A stretch of 64,000 bases of DNA, taken from NCBI GenBank assembly GCA_902363395.1, contig CABIZZ010000001.1, positions 1 through 64,000 of the forward strand, in the 5' to 3' direction. The translations under genes were made by a program, and so were the position numbers. Positions 31,025 through 40,700 of the stretch are shown piece after piece (the stretch's first letter is position 1; each line of letters begins with the position of its first letter). The DNA is from Streptococcaceae bacterium (GTDB lineage: Bacteria; Bacillota; Bacilli; Lactobacillales; Streptococcaceae). The notes under the pieces are model-generated. The model saw nothing but the letters and a program-made list of their open reading frames with translations. It was not told the DNA's origin and ran no database searches.

Positions 31025-32275
31025 ATGGAATTAGTTACTGGTGTTCGAATCCATTTTATGAAATCAGAAAAATTTAAGACCAATGAGATAAAAGTGCGGT
31101 TCTCAGCCCCTCTTTCTGAAGAAACAATAGCAGGACGGGTTCTAGCCTCACGCATGATCGAAACAGCCAATCAACTTTACCCAACTTCACAGCAATTTAG
31201 AGAGCAGTTGGCGAACTTGTATGGGGCCAATTTCTCTACTTCTGTTTCAAAACGCGGTCAAATGCACTACATTGATATTAATTTATCTTATGTCCGTGAT
31301 TCTTTTTTGAGCAAGAAAAATGTCCTGACAGACCAGATGTTGGATTTATTAAAGGTATCTCTTAATGCTCCTCTTGCCGAAAACGGGTGCTTTCATTCAG
31401 AAACTTTTTCAGTAGAGAAAAAAAATCTCATTACAGAACTAGAAGCAGAAATTGAAAATCATTATTATTATGCCCACCAACAATTGAATCGGTTGTATTA
31501 TGATCAAGCTGATATGAAACTGAGCAAGTATGGAAGTGTCCAGCAGATTCAGAATGAGGATGAAGGGTCAACTTATCAAGCATTTCAAGAAATGCTTCAA
31601 ACAAATCTGATTGACTTTTTCTTTATGGGTGATTTCAATGAACTAGCGGTCATTGAAAAGATTAGTGAATTTGGTTTACAACCTCGTAAATCTCATGTCA
31701 ATCTATTTTATGCCCAATCTTTTTCAAATGTTGTCAGAGAAGGACTTGAGCAAAGAGAAACTCATCAATCTATTTTAGAGTTAGGTTATCATTTTCCTGT
31801 TCAGTATGGAGAAAAAGAGCATTTTGCTTTGATTGTTTTAAATGGTTTACTGGGTGCTTTCTCTCACTCAAAATTGTTTACAGTCATTCGAGAAAAAGAA
31901 GGATTGGCTTATACTATCTCTAGCCATTTTGATATTTTTTCTCATTTTATGCGGATCTATGCAGGGATTGATCGAAAAAATAGAACCCGGACCATGACTC
32001 TAATGAGTCGTCAAGTAAGTGACTTGAAGAGAGGGAAGTTTACAAGTGAAGAGCTGCGCTTGACAAAAGAAATGATTATAAATGCTGCAAAATTGTCGCA
32101 GGATCGACCTGGCACCTTGATTGAAAGAGCTTATCTACAATCTACTTTAGGAAAACAGTTCTTGTCAATTGATGATTGGATCCAAGCCATTCAACTGGTG
32201 ACGAAAGAAGAAATTATGGCTGTTGCCAAATCACTCAAATTACAAGCGGTCTATTTTATGGAAGGAAGAGAATGA
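31025..32275 (+). CDS. yfmF: M16 peptidase-like protein YfmF, without zinc motif
   Basis: The 416-residue protein is related to M16 metallopeptidases but lacks the HxxEH zinc site, so it is likely the non-catalytic half of a heterodimer with the next gene. In B. subtilis the YfmF/YfmH pair is linked to processing of the EF-P 5-aminopentanol modification. Two ATG codons lie two codons apart, and the second (31025) has the better Shine-Dalgarno distance. The stop overlaps the yfmH start (ATGA). Confidence 0.85.
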   Translation: MELVTGVRIHFMKSEKFKTNEIKVRFSAPLSEETIAGRVLASRMIETANQLYPTSQQFREQLANLYGANFSTSVSKRGQMHYIDINLSYVRDSFLSKKNVLTDQMLDLLKVSLNAPLAENGCFHSETFSVEKKNLITELEAEIENHYYYAHQQLNRLYYDQADMKLSKYGSVQQIQNEDEGSTYQAFQEMLQTNLIDFFFMGDFNELAVIEKISEFGLQPRKSHVNLFYAQSFSNVVREGLEQRETHQSILELGYHFPVQYGEKEHFALIVLNGLLGAFSHSKLFTVIREKEGLAYTISSHFDIFSHFMRIYAGIDRKNRTRTMTLMSRQVSDLKRGKFTSEELRLTKEMIINAAKLSQDRPGTLIERAYLQSTLGKQFLSIDDWIQAIQLVTKEEIMAVAKSLKLQAVYFMEGRE

Positions 32276-33558
32276 TAAAGAAAGATTTGGAGAAAATAGA
32301 TTATCCAGCTGTTGGAGAATGTGTTTATCAGACAAGTCTCCAAAATGGATTGAAGTTATATTTAATTCCAAAAGCGGATTTTAATGAAAGCTATGCAATC
32401 ATTTCTACTAAATTCGGTTCTGTTGATACAAGATTTACAGTGGATGGAGTGGAGGGAATAAAAGAATTTCCAGCAGGGATTGCACATTTTCTTGAACATA
32501 AATTATTTGAAGATCAAGACGGTCAAGATTATTTACAGCATTTTGTAAAGCTGGGAGCTGAAAGTAATGCCTTTACTAGCTTTACACAAACTAGCTATCT
32601 CTTTTCGACCACCTCGAATGTCAATGAAAATCTGAGATTGTTACTGGAGATGACACAATCTCTTCATCTCTCAAAGGATTCTCTAAAGAAGGAACAATTG
32701 ATTATTCAACAAGAAATCGAAATGTACCAAGATAGTCCTGACTACCAATTATTCTTTAGGGCGTTGGCAAATCTTTATCCAGAAACACCTTTAGCCCAAG
32801 ATATTGCAGGTACTGTATCTTCTCTTTCTCAAATTGATGAAGAAAGTTTACAGGAAAATTTCGATTATTTCTACCAACCATCCAATATGCATCTAGTGGT
32901 TGTCGGAAATTTTGATCTTGACAGCCTTGTTAACCTTGTTTCTGAATTTGAGATGAAGACCTCTTCAAGTCCTCTTCCTCATATCTCACCCGTGGACTTA
33001 AATCCAGTTGTTCAAAATGAGACAAGTCGGATGGAAGTTGCTTCACCGAAGTTAGCAATTGGAATTCGTGGAAGAAATCAGATTCCTCCTCTTTACCAGT
33101 ATCGCTATAAGATTATCCTCAAATTATTGTTTGCAATGATGTTTGGATGGACATCTAAACGATTTCAGTCACTTTATGAAGTTGGTAAACTTGACAACTC
33201 CTTGACACTAGAAATTGAAGTAGAGTCTTCGTTTCACTTTGTGATGTTAACGATGGACACCTCGGAACCTGTTAGTATATCCCATCAGTTCAGAACGGCC
33301 ATTAAGAATTTTGAGAAAGATCCTGATGTGACTCAAGAGCATTTGGATACGATTAAAAGTGAAATGTTTGGAGATTTTCTACACGGTTTGAATTCCTTGG
33401 ATTATATTGCGACTCAATTTAATCCAATTGAGACAGGTGAAAATCTATTTGATCTTCCAAAAATTTTACAGAGTATTTCTTTACAAGATGTTGTAAAGGT
33501 TGGGCGAGATTTTATCAACGCTTGTGATATGACGGACTTTATCATTTTCCCTAAATAG
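32272..33558 (+). CDS. yfmH: M16 family zinc peptidase YfmH
   Basis: The 428-residue protein has the intact inverted zinc motif HFLEH (AHFLEHKLFED), the catalytic half of the predicted YfmF-YfmH pair. It is translationally coupled to yfmF (4-nt overlap). Only 96 bp separate it from pgsA. In related streptococci I recall a rodZ-like helix-turn-helix gene in that gap, and none is visible here. Confidence 0.88.
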   Translation: MIKKDLEKIDYPAVGECVYQTSLQNGLKLYLIPKADFNESYAIISTKFGSVDTRFTVDGVEGIKEFPAGIAHFLEHKLFEDQDGQDYLQHFVKLGAESNAFTSFTQTSYLFSTTSNVNENLRLLLEMTQSLHLSKDSLKKEQLIIQQEIEMYQDSPDYQLFFRALANLYPETPLAQDIAGTVSSLSQIDEESLQENFDYFYQPSNMHLVVVGNFDLDSLVNLVSEFEMKTSSSPLPHISPVDLNPVVQNETSRMEVASPKLAIGIRGRNQIPPLYQYRYKIILKLLFAMMFGWTSKRFQSLYEVGKLDNSLTLEIEVESSFHFVMLTMDTSEPVSISHQFRTAIKNFEKDPDVTQEHLDTIKSEMFGDFLHGLNSLDYIATQFNPIETGENLFDLPKILQSISLQDVVKVGRDFINACDMTDFIIFPK

Positions 33559-33654
33559 CGGGATAATAGTGGAATGATGTTTTTGTCGAATTAAATCGAC
33601 GTTGATTTTGTCAATTAGATGTAAATGATCATGTAAACTAGTAAGGAGACTAGA

Positions 33655-34194
33655 ATGAAAAAAGAAAATATCCCAAATGCCTTAACACTGATTCGAATTG
33701 TGTTTATTCCTATTTTTATTTTGATGCTAATATTTGGTAAAGGTTATGGTTGGCATGTAGCAGCAGCTATTGTCTTTGCGGTTGCTAGTATCACCGATTA
33801 TTTGGATGGTTATTTAGCTCGTAAATGGAAAGTTGTTAGTAACTTTGGAAAATTTGCGGATCCTATGGCTGATAAGCTCCTTGTCATGTCTGCCTTTATC
33901 ATGATGATTGAATTAAAGATGGTTCCGGCTTGGATTACTGCAGTTATAATTTGCCGTGAATTAGCCGTAACTGGCCTCCGTCTGTTATTGGTTGAAACAG
34001 GAGGAGTTGTTTTGCCAGCAGCTATGCCTGGAAAAATTAAAACCTTCTCACAAATGTTTGCTATTATCTTCCTTCTCTTCCATTGGGACTTATTGGGTCA
34101 AATTACGCTTTATGTTGCGCTAATCTTTACAGTCTACTCTGGATATGAATACTTTAAAGGCAGTGCCTACCTCTTTAAAGATACCTTTAGATAA
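33655..34194 (+). CDS. pgsA: CDP-diacylglycerol-glycerol-3-phosphate 3-phosphatidyltransferase
   Basis: PgsA makes phosphatidylglycerol-phosphate, the first step to the main anionic phospholipids. The 179-residue membrane protein has the CDP-alcohol phosphotransferase motif DYLDGYLAR...GKFADPMADK and several hydrophobic helices. A Shine-Dalgarno sequence (AAGGAG) lies before the ATG. The stop is followed at once by ecfA1. Confidence 0.96.
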   Translation: MKKENIPNALTLIRIVFIPIFILMLIFGKGYGWHVAAAIVFAVASITDYLDGYLARKWKVVSNFGKFADPMADKLLVMSAFIMMIELKMVPAWITAVIICRELAVTGLRLLLVETGGVVLPAAMPGKIKTFSQMFAIIFLLFHWDLLGQITLYVALIFTVYSGYEYFKGSAYLFKDTFR

Positions 34195-35022
34195 ATGAAT
34201 AATATTATAGAAGTTCGAAATCTTACATTTAAATACCAAAAAACAGATGAGAACCATCAGTTAAATGATATTTCGTTTCACGTGAAACATGGTGAATGGT
34301 TATCCATTATTGGACATAACGGAAGTGGTAAATCAACAGTGGTTCGCCTGATTGATGGCTTGTTGTTACCGGAATCTGGTCAAATCTATATTTCCGGAGA
34401 TTTGTTAACTCCTGAAAATGTTTGGGATAAACGTAGTGAGATTGGCATGGTTTTCCAGAATCCAGATAACCAGTTTGTTGGGGCTACAGTTGAAGATGAT
34501 GTGGCGTTTGGGTTGGAGAACCAAGGAATTCCAAGAGACGAAATGGTGCAACGAGTAGACGAAGCTTTGAAGATGGTCCGCATGGATGAGTTCAAAGACC
34601 GTGAACCCGCTAGGTTATCCGGTGGACAAAAGCAACGAGTGGCCATTGCCGGAATTATTGCTTTACGACCTAAAATCATCATTTTAGATGAAGCAACCAG
34701 TATGTTGGATCCGGAAGGGCGTCTAGAACTAATTCGGACAGTTCGAGAAGTCAAAGAACGATATGGGTTAACGGTTATTTCTATTACCCATGATTTAGAG
34801 GAAGTTTCCCTAAGTGATCGGGTTATTCTTTTTGAAAAAGGAAAAGCGACCTTGGATCTGACTCCAAGAGAACTCTTTTCTCGAGATGATTTAGATGAAA
34901 TTGGACTAGAAGAACCTTTCGCCAATCGATTGCGCAGCATGTTACATCAAAAAGGTTTTCCAGTTGGAGAAACCTATCAGACTGAAGGAGAGCTAGAGAA
35001 ACTATTATGGGAATTGCTTTAA
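34195..35022 (+). CDS. ecfA1: ECF transporter ATPase EcfA1
   Basis: This is the first ATPase of the energy-coupling module shared by several vitamin-uptake S components. The 275 residues include Walker [10 protein letters not shown], signature LSGGQKQR and Walker [13 protein letters not shown] parS palindrome (34274-34289) lies within the coding sequence. It overlaps ecfA2 by 16 nt. Confidence 0.95.
   Translation: MNNIIEVRNLTFKYQKTDENHQLNDISFHVKHGEWLSIIGHNGSGKSTVVRLIDGLLLPESGQIYISGDLLTPENVWDKRSEIGMVFQNPDNQFVGATVEDDVAFGLENQGIPRDEMVQRVDEALKMVRMDEFKDREPARLSGGQKQRVAIAGIIALRPKIIILDEATSMLDPEGRLELIRTVREVKERYGLTVISITHDLEEVSLSDRVILFEKGKATLDLTPRELFSRDDLDEIGLEEPFANRLRSMLHQKGFPVGETYQTEGELEKLLWELL
34274..34289. 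other. parS-like site inside ecfA1
   Basis: CGTTTCACGTGAAACA contains the perfect 14-bp core GTTTCACGTGAAAC and is one base away from the 16-bp consensus. It lies about 18 kb from oriC. Confidence 0.9.
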
Positions 35023-35849
35023 AACAGCTTAGTTATACCTATCAAGAAGGTACTCCTTTTGAAGGAGCGGCTCTTTTTGATGTGAACATGGAAATCCCAA
35101 GCGGTTCTTATACAGCTCTAATTGGGCATACTGGAAGTGGAAAATCGACCATCCTCCAATTATTAAATGGTTTGCTTTTGCCCAGTCAAGGGGAAGTGCA
35201 AATGAATGATATGCGCATTAGTTCTGAGTCTTCTCAAAAAGAGCTAAAGGATCTTCGGAAAAAAGTGGGTCTCGTCTTTCAATTTCCAGAAAGTCAACTC
35301 TTTGCTGAGACTGTTGTAAAGGATGTCGCATTTGGGCCTCAAAATTTTGGAGTAGACCAAGAGTCAGCTGAGAACATTGCCAAGGAAAAATTATGCTTAG
35401 TCGGTCTTTCTGAAGAGTTGTTTGAACGGAGTCCCTTTGAATTGTCTGGAGGGCAAATGAGACGGGTTGCTATTGCAGGCATTTTAGCGATGGAACCTGA
35501 AATTTTGGTCTTGGATGAGCCAACAGCTGGTTTGGATCCGTCAGGCAGACGGGAATTAATGAAGCTATTTGCTTCACTGCATCAAGCTGGGATGACCATC
35601 GTTCTTGTCAGTCATTCTATGGAAGATGTGGCTGAATACGCAAATCTTGTTTATGTTTTAGAAAAAGGTCGAATTGTGAGGTCTGGGCATCCAAGGGATG
35701 TATTTCAGGATGTAGAAGGACTAGAAAACATACATTTAGGTGTACCGAAAGTGACGAAATTTGCTTGGCGCTTACGTCAAAAAGGACTATCTTTACCAAA
35801 TTTACCAATCACTTTACAGGAGTTTAAGGAGTTAATTGGACATGAATAG
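35007..35849 (+). CDS. ecfA2: ECF transporter ATPase EcfA2
   Basis: The second ATPase of the module (280 residues) has Walker [10 protein letters not shown], signature LSGGQMRR and Walker [12 protein letters not shown]. Both its start and its end overlap the adjacent genes, so the three ecf genes form one translational unit. Confidence 0.95.
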   Translation: MGIALKQLSYTYQEGTPFEGAALFDVNMEIPSGSYTALIGHTGSGKSTILQLLNGLLLPSQGEVQMNDMRISSESSQKELKDLRKKVGLVFQFPESQLFAETVVKDVAFGPQNFGVDQESAENIAKEKLCLVGLSEELFERSPFELSGGQMRRVAIAGILAMEPEILVLDEPTAGLDPSGRRELMKLFASLHQAGMTIVLVSHSMEDVAEYANLVYVLEKGRIVRSGHPRDVFQDVEGLENIHLGVPKVTKFAWRLRQKGLSLPNLPITLQEFKELIGHE

Positions 35850-36636
35850 TATGATTTTAGGACGATATGTACCAGGTAACTCCATTCTCCATCGTATGGA
35901 TCCAAGAGCAAAGTTACTAGGACTTTTCTTGTTAATTGTTATTTTGTTTTGGGCCAATAATGTGATGACGAATGTCCTGTTATTTTTATTGGCCTTTGCG
36001 TTGATTTTGAGTGCCAAGATCCCCTTCCGTTTTTTTATTAATGGCCTGAAATCTATGGTCTTTATCATTGCTTTCACCACACTCTTTCAGTTGTTTGCGA
36101 CGACTGGCGGTAAGACCTTATTTCAATTTTATTTTTTGACTGTAACGGATAAAGGACTTGCGCAAGCTGGTGTGATCTTTTGTCGTTTTATTCTCATTGT
36201 TGTATTTTCAACGATTTTAACACTGACAACAACGCCCTTAAGCTTAGCAGATGCCGTAGAAAAGTTGTTAACTCCATTTAAAATCATCAAAGTTCCTGCT
36301 CATGAAATTGGACTCATGTTGTCTATGAGCCTTCGTTTCGTTCCCACTCTAATGGATGATACGATTCGCATTATGAATGCACAGAGAGCCCGAGGGGTTG
36401 ATTTTGGAGAAGGGAATCTCCTTCAGAAGATCCGCTCTTTTATACCGATTTTAATTCCCTTGTTTGCATCAAGTTTTAAACGTGCAGATGCTCTTGCAAT
36501 TGCCATGGAGGCAAGAGGTTATAAAAGTGGAGAGGGAAGAAGCCGATATAGGCAGTTAAAATGGCAAGCCCTAGATAGTATAGCTATTCTGTCTGTAGTA
36601 GCAGTTGGTGCTATCATTTTTTGGTTGAAATATTAG
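35842..36636 (+). CDS. ecfT: ECF transporter membrane subunit EcfT
   Basis: The 264-residue polytopic protein starts [26 protein letters not shown] and contains the coupling-helix block [12 protein letters not shown] near its C-terminal half. It couples EcfA1/A2 to S components, none of which is encoded here. The ATG at 35842 overlaps the ecfA2 stop by 8 nt. A terminator follows at 36681-36706. Confidence 0.95.
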   Translation: MNSMILGRYVPGNSILHRMDPRAKLLGLFLLIVILFWANNVMTNVLLFLLAFALILSAKIPFRFFINGLKSMVFIIAFTTLFQLFATTGGKTLFQFYFLTVTDKGLAQAGVIFCRFILIVVFSTILTLTTTPLSLADAVEKLLTPFKIIKVPAHEIGLMLSMSLRFVPTLMDDTIRIMNAQRARGVDFGEGNLLQKIRSFIPILIPLFASSFKRADALAIAMEARGYKSGEGRSRYRQLKWQALDSIAILSVVAVGAIIFWLKY

Positions 36637-36680
36637 AATACCACCACTACATGTAGGGGAATTTTTCTAAAAAAATGAAG

Positions 36681-36706
36681 AAAAACGCTATTTATAGCGT
36701 TTTTTG
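36681..36706 (+). terminator. terminator of the pgsA-ecf operon
   Basis: AAAAACGCTA-TTTA-TAGCGTTTTTT. Confidence 0.88.
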
Positions 36707-36755
36707 CATGAAAAATACATGATTTTGTAACCTTTGTAACATAAATTATAACTAA

Positions 36756-36779
36756 CTGTAACATTTAATGTGTAAGATA
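36756..36779 (+). promoter_or_regulatory. shared LysM-gene promoter module (copy 1)
   Basis: A 24-bp stretch, CTGTAACATTT followed by AATGTGTAAGATA, ends 29 nt before the ATG. Twenty of 24 positions match the module upstream of the second LysM gene (39983-40006). The end TGTAAGAT looks like an extended -10 box. Further TGTAAC motifs lie just upstream (36726-36740). Confidence 0.65.
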
Positions 36780-36807
36780 GTATTATGTTCGAAAGGAGAA
36801 TGTATTG

Positions 36808-37455
36808 ATGAACACAAAAAAAGTCCAATGGACATTAACTTCTATTATCTCAGCTCTTTCACTTTTTGTTTCTGGTGTGGTAGTGAATGCTGAAACATAC
36901 GAAGTGAAAAATGGTGATACTTTATCAGAAATCGCGATTAAGAATAACACTACTATCGAAAAGCTTGTTGAATTGAATCAAATCAGCAATCAAGATTTAA
37001 TCCACGCAGGTCAAATTATTGAGTTGGGTGAACGTTCAAACTCATTGATCAACAAAGTGAATACTGCTACAGCAAGTCAGGAACCAGGAGTTGAAGCTTC
37101 TACAAATCAAGTAGCGGCTGAAACATCAACAACTACTGCTAATGCTACTTATAATGCAGCACCAGTTGTTACAAATTCAGGAAATGGGATTGTACTTGCT
37201 AATGGGAATACTGCTGGAGAAACTGGATCCTATGCAGCGGCTCGAATGGCTGAAATGACAGGTGTTCCTGCATCAACTTGGGAAGCCATTATTGCCCGCG
37301 AATCAAATGGTCAAGTGAACGCAGCAAATCCATCTGGAGCTAGTGGTCTTTTCCAAACAATGCCAGGTTGGGGTTCAACTGCTACAGTTGATGATCAAAT
37401 CCAATCAGCTTATAATGCCTATTCAAACCAAGGACTTTCAGCTTGGGGATACTAA
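36808..37455 (+). CDS. secreted LysM protein with lysozyme/SLT-like C terminus
   Basis: The 215-residue protein has an N-terminal signal peptide (cleavage probably after VVNA), a LysM peptidoglycan-binding domain (about 30-75, [15 protein letters not shown]), a Thr/Ala-rich linker, and a C-terminal domain with a candidate catalytic Glu in [12 protein letters not shown] followed by [14 protein letters not shown] muralytic or cell-wall remodelling role is likely. It is related in architecture to the gene at 40036 and shares its promoter module. A TTG just before the ATG is in frame. Confidence 0.85.
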   Translation: MNTKKVQWTLTSIISALSLFVSGVVVNAETYEVKNGDTLSEIAIKNNTTIEKLVELNQISNQDLIHAGQIIELGERSNSLINKVNTATASQEPGVEASTNQVAAETSTTTANATYNAAPVVTNSGNGIVLANGNTAGETGSYAAARMAEMTGVPASTWEAIIARESNGQVNAANPSGASGLFQTMPGWGSTATVDDQIQSAYNAYSNQGLSAWGY

Positions 37456-37480
37456 AAAAGAGGGGAAACCCTCTTTTTAT
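37455..37480 (+). terminator. terminator of the first LysM gene
   Basis: AAAAAGAGGG-GAAA-CCCTCTTTTT. Confidence 0.88.
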
Positions 37481-37588
37481 TTTGTTTCTTACCTTGATAA
37501 GGATTGTAAAGACTTGTAAAGAAAAATGACTGTGTCAGTCAACCTTGGTGAACCATGGATACTCTTACCCATGAGTGATTTCATACAT

Positions 37589-37620
37589 AAAAGAGGTTTA
37601 CAAAATTGTAAACCTCTTTT
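37589..37620. terminator. terminator of the HAD gene
   Basis: AAAAGAGGTTTACAA / TTGTAAACCTCTTTT hairpin overlapping the HAD stop codon. Confidence 0.85.
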
Positions 37621-38248
37621 ATGAATTTAAATAAGCGATTAACTCTAGAGGAGAGTCTAGGATGGTATCAGGCAATTGTTCTTTTAATTGGTCTAAAGGT
37701 GCAAATCCCCAACTGACTGCAATTGTGTGAATACCAATGGTTTTTCCCCCAATGATATCAAATTTAGTATCCCCAACGATGCAAGCTTCCTCTTTTGGAA
37801 TTTGATGGTCCACTAGTACACGCTGAATGATATCAGCTTTGTGCATAGATCCTGGGATAGAACCATAAATCCCTTCAAAGCAATCACTTATTCCTAGTGA
37901 ATGGGCTATTTCGAGACTCACTTCCTGATTCTTAGAGGTGGTGATGAATAAGTGATAACCCAATTCCTTCAATTGTTGAAGGAGTTCTTTGATACCTGGG
38001 TAGAGATAGGTTTGTTGTTGGCCAGTTTCTTTGTAATAAGTGCGATAGATTTCTACAGCTTTTGTGACAAGTTCTTTTGGAAGATGGTTTGTAAATGTAA
38101 CTTCGAGTGGTGGGCCCATAAAGGTTCGAATAGTCTCTTTATCAGGAGCAGGAACTCCTAGCACCTTGAAAGTGTGTAGAAAGGTGGTTTCAATTCCTTC
38201 GGAACTATCGACTAAAGTCCCATCCAAGTCGAAAAATATGTACTTCAT
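37619..38248 (-). CDS. HAD-superfamily hydrolase, phosphoglycolate phosphatase-like
   Basis: The 209-residue protein has HAD motif I (FFDLDGTLVDSSEG), motif II (ITTSKNQ) and motif IV (IVGDTKFDIIGG), with a helical cap after motif I. It is the third gene of an operon after sdaAB and sdaAA (3-nt gap). The substrate is unknown. The PGP-like resemblance is at family level only. Confidence 0.85.
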   Translation of the reverse strand: MKYIFFDLDGTLVDSSEGIETTFLHTFKVLGVPAPDKETIRTFMGPPLEVTFTNHLPKELVTKAVEIYRTYYKETGQQQTYLYPGIKELLQQLKELGYHLFITTSKNQEVSLEIAHSLGISDCFEGIYGSIPGSMHKADIIQRVLVDHQIPKEEACIVGDTKFDIIGGKTIGIHTIAVSWGFAPLDQLKEQLPDTILDSPLELIAYLNS

Positions 38249-38251
38249 AGG

Positions 38252-39124
38252 TTAGTCTCCAAATATTTCTTGCTGTAGTCGTTTTCCAGTTGGAGTCGCT
38301 GCTAGACCACCTTCAGCCGTTTCTCTAAAGGCAGTTGGTAGGCTAGATCCAACTTGATACATGGCGTCAATGACCTCATCGACAGGGATTTTGGATTCAA
38401 TTCCTGCTAGAGCCATATCCGCTGCAATATAGGCATAGCTTGCACCCATAGCATTTCGTTTGACACATGGGACCTCTACCAGTCCTGCAACGGGATCACA
38501 AATTAAGCCTAACATATTTTTGATGACGAAACAAATGGCTTGGCTAGCTTGGTAAGGACTTCCCCCAGCAGCCAACGTCAAGGCAGCTGCACTCATGGCT
38601 GCCGCGGAACCCACCTCGGCTTGACAGCCTCCCTCAGCTCCTGAAATCGATGCATTGTTGGCAATAACCAGGCCAAAGGCTCCTGCGGCCAATAAGAACT
38701 CCAATTGTTGGTGCTCATCTAAATGGAGTTTCTCGATGGCTGAAGTAAGAACAGCAGGTAAGCAACCAGCCGATCCAGCAGTGGGAGTAGCACAGACTAA
38801 GCCCATTTTTGCATTGTGTTCGTTGACAGCGATAGCATTTTTGGCTGCGGTTAGGACAGTATAGTCGGAGAGGGCTTTTCCAGATCGAATATAGCGATCC
38901 AATTTTGCAGCATCTCCTCCGGTCAAGCCACTTCTAGAAAGTTGGTCATTGAGTCCAAGATGAACGGATTCTTTCATGACCTCAAGGTTTCGTGTCATAA
39001 GAGTCAGAACTTCTTCGCGCTCGCGACCAGTTAGTTCAAACTCAGTTGCAATCATTAATTCTGCGACATTTCCTTCATAGTGGAGGGTCGCTTGTTCAAC
39101 TAGTTCGGTAATGGAATAAAACAT
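38252..39124 (-). CDS. sdaAA: L-serine dehydratase, iron-sulfur-dependent, alpha subunit
   Basis: With SdaAB this enzyme converts L-serine to pyruvate and ammonia using a [4Fe-4S] cluster. The 290-residue protein shows the glycine-rich blocks of the family (SRSGLTGGDAAKL, PTAGSAGCLPAVL, EGGCQAEVGSAAAMSA) and the cysteine-containing CDPVAGLVEVPCVKRN motif that helps hold the cluster. It follows sdaAB by 9 nt. Confidence 0.95.
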   Translation of the reverse strand: MFYSITELVEQATLHYEGNVAELMIATEFELTGREREEVLTLMTRNLEVMKESVHLGLNDQLSRSGLTGGDAAKLDRYIRSGKALSDYTVLTAAKNAIAVNEHNAKMGLVCATPTAGSAGCLPAVLTSAIEKLHLDEHQQLEFLLAAGAFGLVIANNASISGAEGGCQAEVGSAAAMSAAALTLAAGGSPYQASQAICFVIKNMLGLICDPVAGLVEVPCVKRNAMGASYAYIAADMALAGIESKIPVDEVIDAMYQVGSSLPTAFRETAEGGLAATPTGKRLQQEIFGD

Positions 39125-39133
39125 GGGGTCTCC

Positions 39134-39805
39134 TTATTGAAAGAAATTCACATTGTGTAAATGGGGAATTTGACGGATTAACTCAATAGCTTCGTCACAA
39201 TTACGAGAATCCACTTCAATAATCATAATAGCCTTTTCACCGGCTTTTTCACGGGTTACGTTCATTTGGGCGATATTGATATCATACCGGGAAAGGGCTT
39301 CTGTCACATGGGCAATCATCCCAGGAACGTCTTGGTGAACAATAATAATAGTTGGGGTGTTCATGTTTAGAGAAATTGCAAAGCCATTTAACTCGGTAAC
39401 TTGTATGTTTCCCCCACCAATGGAAATTCCTGTGACGGAGATGGTTTTGTGATCATTTTTCACCGTGATGGTCGTCGTATTTGGATGAGGAGCATTGCTC
39501 TCCTTTTGAATAGACCAGACGATTCGAATTCCTCTTTCATGGGCAATTTCAAGACTATTGGGGATTCTTGGATCATCTGTGTCCATACCCAAAATACCAG
39601 CTACAAGGGCCAAGTCTGTCCCGTGACCGCGATAGGTTTTGGCAAAGGAATTAAACAACTGAAATTCAACTTCTGTCGGATCCTCTCCAAAAATAGAAGA
39701 GACAATTTTTCCAATACGAACAGCTCCAGCAGTATGGCTACTAGAAGGTCCAATCATAACCGGTCCAATAATATCAAATACAGATTGGAATTTAAGCGAA
39801 TTCAT
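39134..39805 (-). CDS. sdaAB: L-serine dehydratase, beta subunit
   Basis: The 223-residue protein has the N-terminal serine dehydratase beta domain (GPVMIGPSSSHTAGAVR) and a C-terminal ACT domain (about 148-223) for amino-acid sensing. It is the first gene of sdaAB-sdaAA-HAD. Confidence 0.95.
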   Translation of the reverse strand: MNSLKFQSVFDIIGPVMIGPSSSHTAGAVRIGKIVSSIFGEDPTEVEFQLFNSFAKTYRGHGTDLALVAGILGMDTDDPRIPNSLEIAHERGIRIVWSIQKESNAPHPNTTTITVKNDHKTISVTGISIGGGNIQVTELNGFAISLNMNTPTIIIVHQDVPGMIAHVTEALSRYDINIAQMNVTREKAGEKAIMIIEVDSRNCDEAIELIRQIPHLHNVNFFQ

Positions 39806-39982
39806 CAGTCAGCTCCTTAGGGTTTCTTTTCTTTCATTATAACAAATCTAGGGCATGTTTTCTTCTATTTAAGAGGGAAATTTTGTTTTAACCTTAAAAG
39901 ATACTTAAAACAAGTTTATTTGAGGTGTTTTTTATTCTTGCTAACATATTATTGAAACATTTGACGTGATTTCATAAAGTTT

Positions 39983-40006
39983 CTGAAACATTTCTTCTGT
40001 AAGATA
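39983..40006 (+). promoter_or_regulatory. shared LysM-gene promoter module (copy 2)
   Basis: CTGAAACATTT followed by CTTCTGTAAGATA ends 30 nt before the ATG. It shares 20 of 24 positions with 36756-36779. An additional TGAAACATTT lies at 39953-39962. Confidence 0.65.
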
Positions 40007-40035
40007 AAGAACATATAGAAAAGGAGTGTAAAACC

Positions 40036-40563
40036 ATGAATAAAAAAATCTTTGTAAAACGTGTAATCGGATTGAGCTTATTATCAGGAATGTTTATTCC
40101 CGTCCTTGCCAGTGCAGAATCTTACACTGTAAAGTCGGGTGATACCTTATCAGCTATTGCTAAAGAGAAGAATACAACGGTTGATTCGATTGCTAAGAAA
40201 AATAAGATTAGCAATGTCAACCTCATTACAGTCGGTCAAGTTTTAGAGATTGAAGATGAGAAGTCAACAACTAATACAACAGAGCAAGCTACCACTACAC
40301 AAGCAACAACTACTGTCTCTGCTTCAGATGGCTTGAGTGCGGAAGATGCAGCTGCTAAGGAATGGATTGCCCAGAAAGAGTCAAGTGGTAGTTATACAGC
40401 ACAAAATGGCCAATATTATGGTCGTTACCAATTGACTATCACTTATTTGAATGGTGATTTATCACCTGCAAACCAAGAAAAAGTAGCCAATCAATATGTT
40501 GTCAACCGATATGGATCATGGTCGGCAGCTAAAAACTTCTGGCTGGCCAATGGCTGGTATTAA
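40036..40563 (+). CDS. secreted LysM protein with lysozyme-like C terminus
   Basis: The 175-residue protein has a signal peptide (cleavage near ASAES), a LysM domain (about 29-74, ESYTVKSGDTLSAIA), a Thr-rich linker and a C-terminal domain with a candidate catalytic Glu in EWIAQKESSGSY, ending in NGWY. It resembles pneumococcal LysM protein SP_0107, a WalRK-controlled gene, in architecture. It is a paralogue of the gene at 36808. Confidence 0.85.
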   Translation: MNKKIFVKRVIGLSLLSGMFIPVLASAESYTVKSGDTLSAIAKEKNTTVDSIAKKNKISNVNLITVGQVLEIEDEKSTTNTTEQATTTQATTTVSASDGLSAEDAAAKEWIAQKESSGSYTAQNGQYYGRYQLTITYLNGDLSPANQEKVANQYVVNRYGSWSAAKNFWLANGWY

Positions 40564-40570
40564 AGTAGAT

Positions 40571-40599
40571 GAAAGAGTTCAGCAATTGGACTCTTTTTT
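40571..40599 (+). terminator. terminator of the second LysM gene
   Basis: AAGAGT ... ACTCTT hairpin followed by T run. Confidence 0.7.
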
Positions 40600-40700
40600 G
40601 ATTTACAGACTTGTAAACATATAGATACAATAGCCAATAAATAGGATAGCAAGATGCTTGTTTTCTACTATAAAGCGTGTTACAATTGATAATGCTCAAA

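Noticed and set aside
34386..34940. 184-codon open frame antisense to ecfA1
   Set aside because: It lies entirely opposite a clear ABC ATPase gene, has Ser/Arg-rich shadow composition, no ribosome binding site, and nothing recognisable.
36726..36740. TGTAAC-CTT-TGTAAC as a WalR box
   Set aside because: The spacer is 3 bp instead of the 5 bp required by the consensus, so I only mention it as part of the promoter region.
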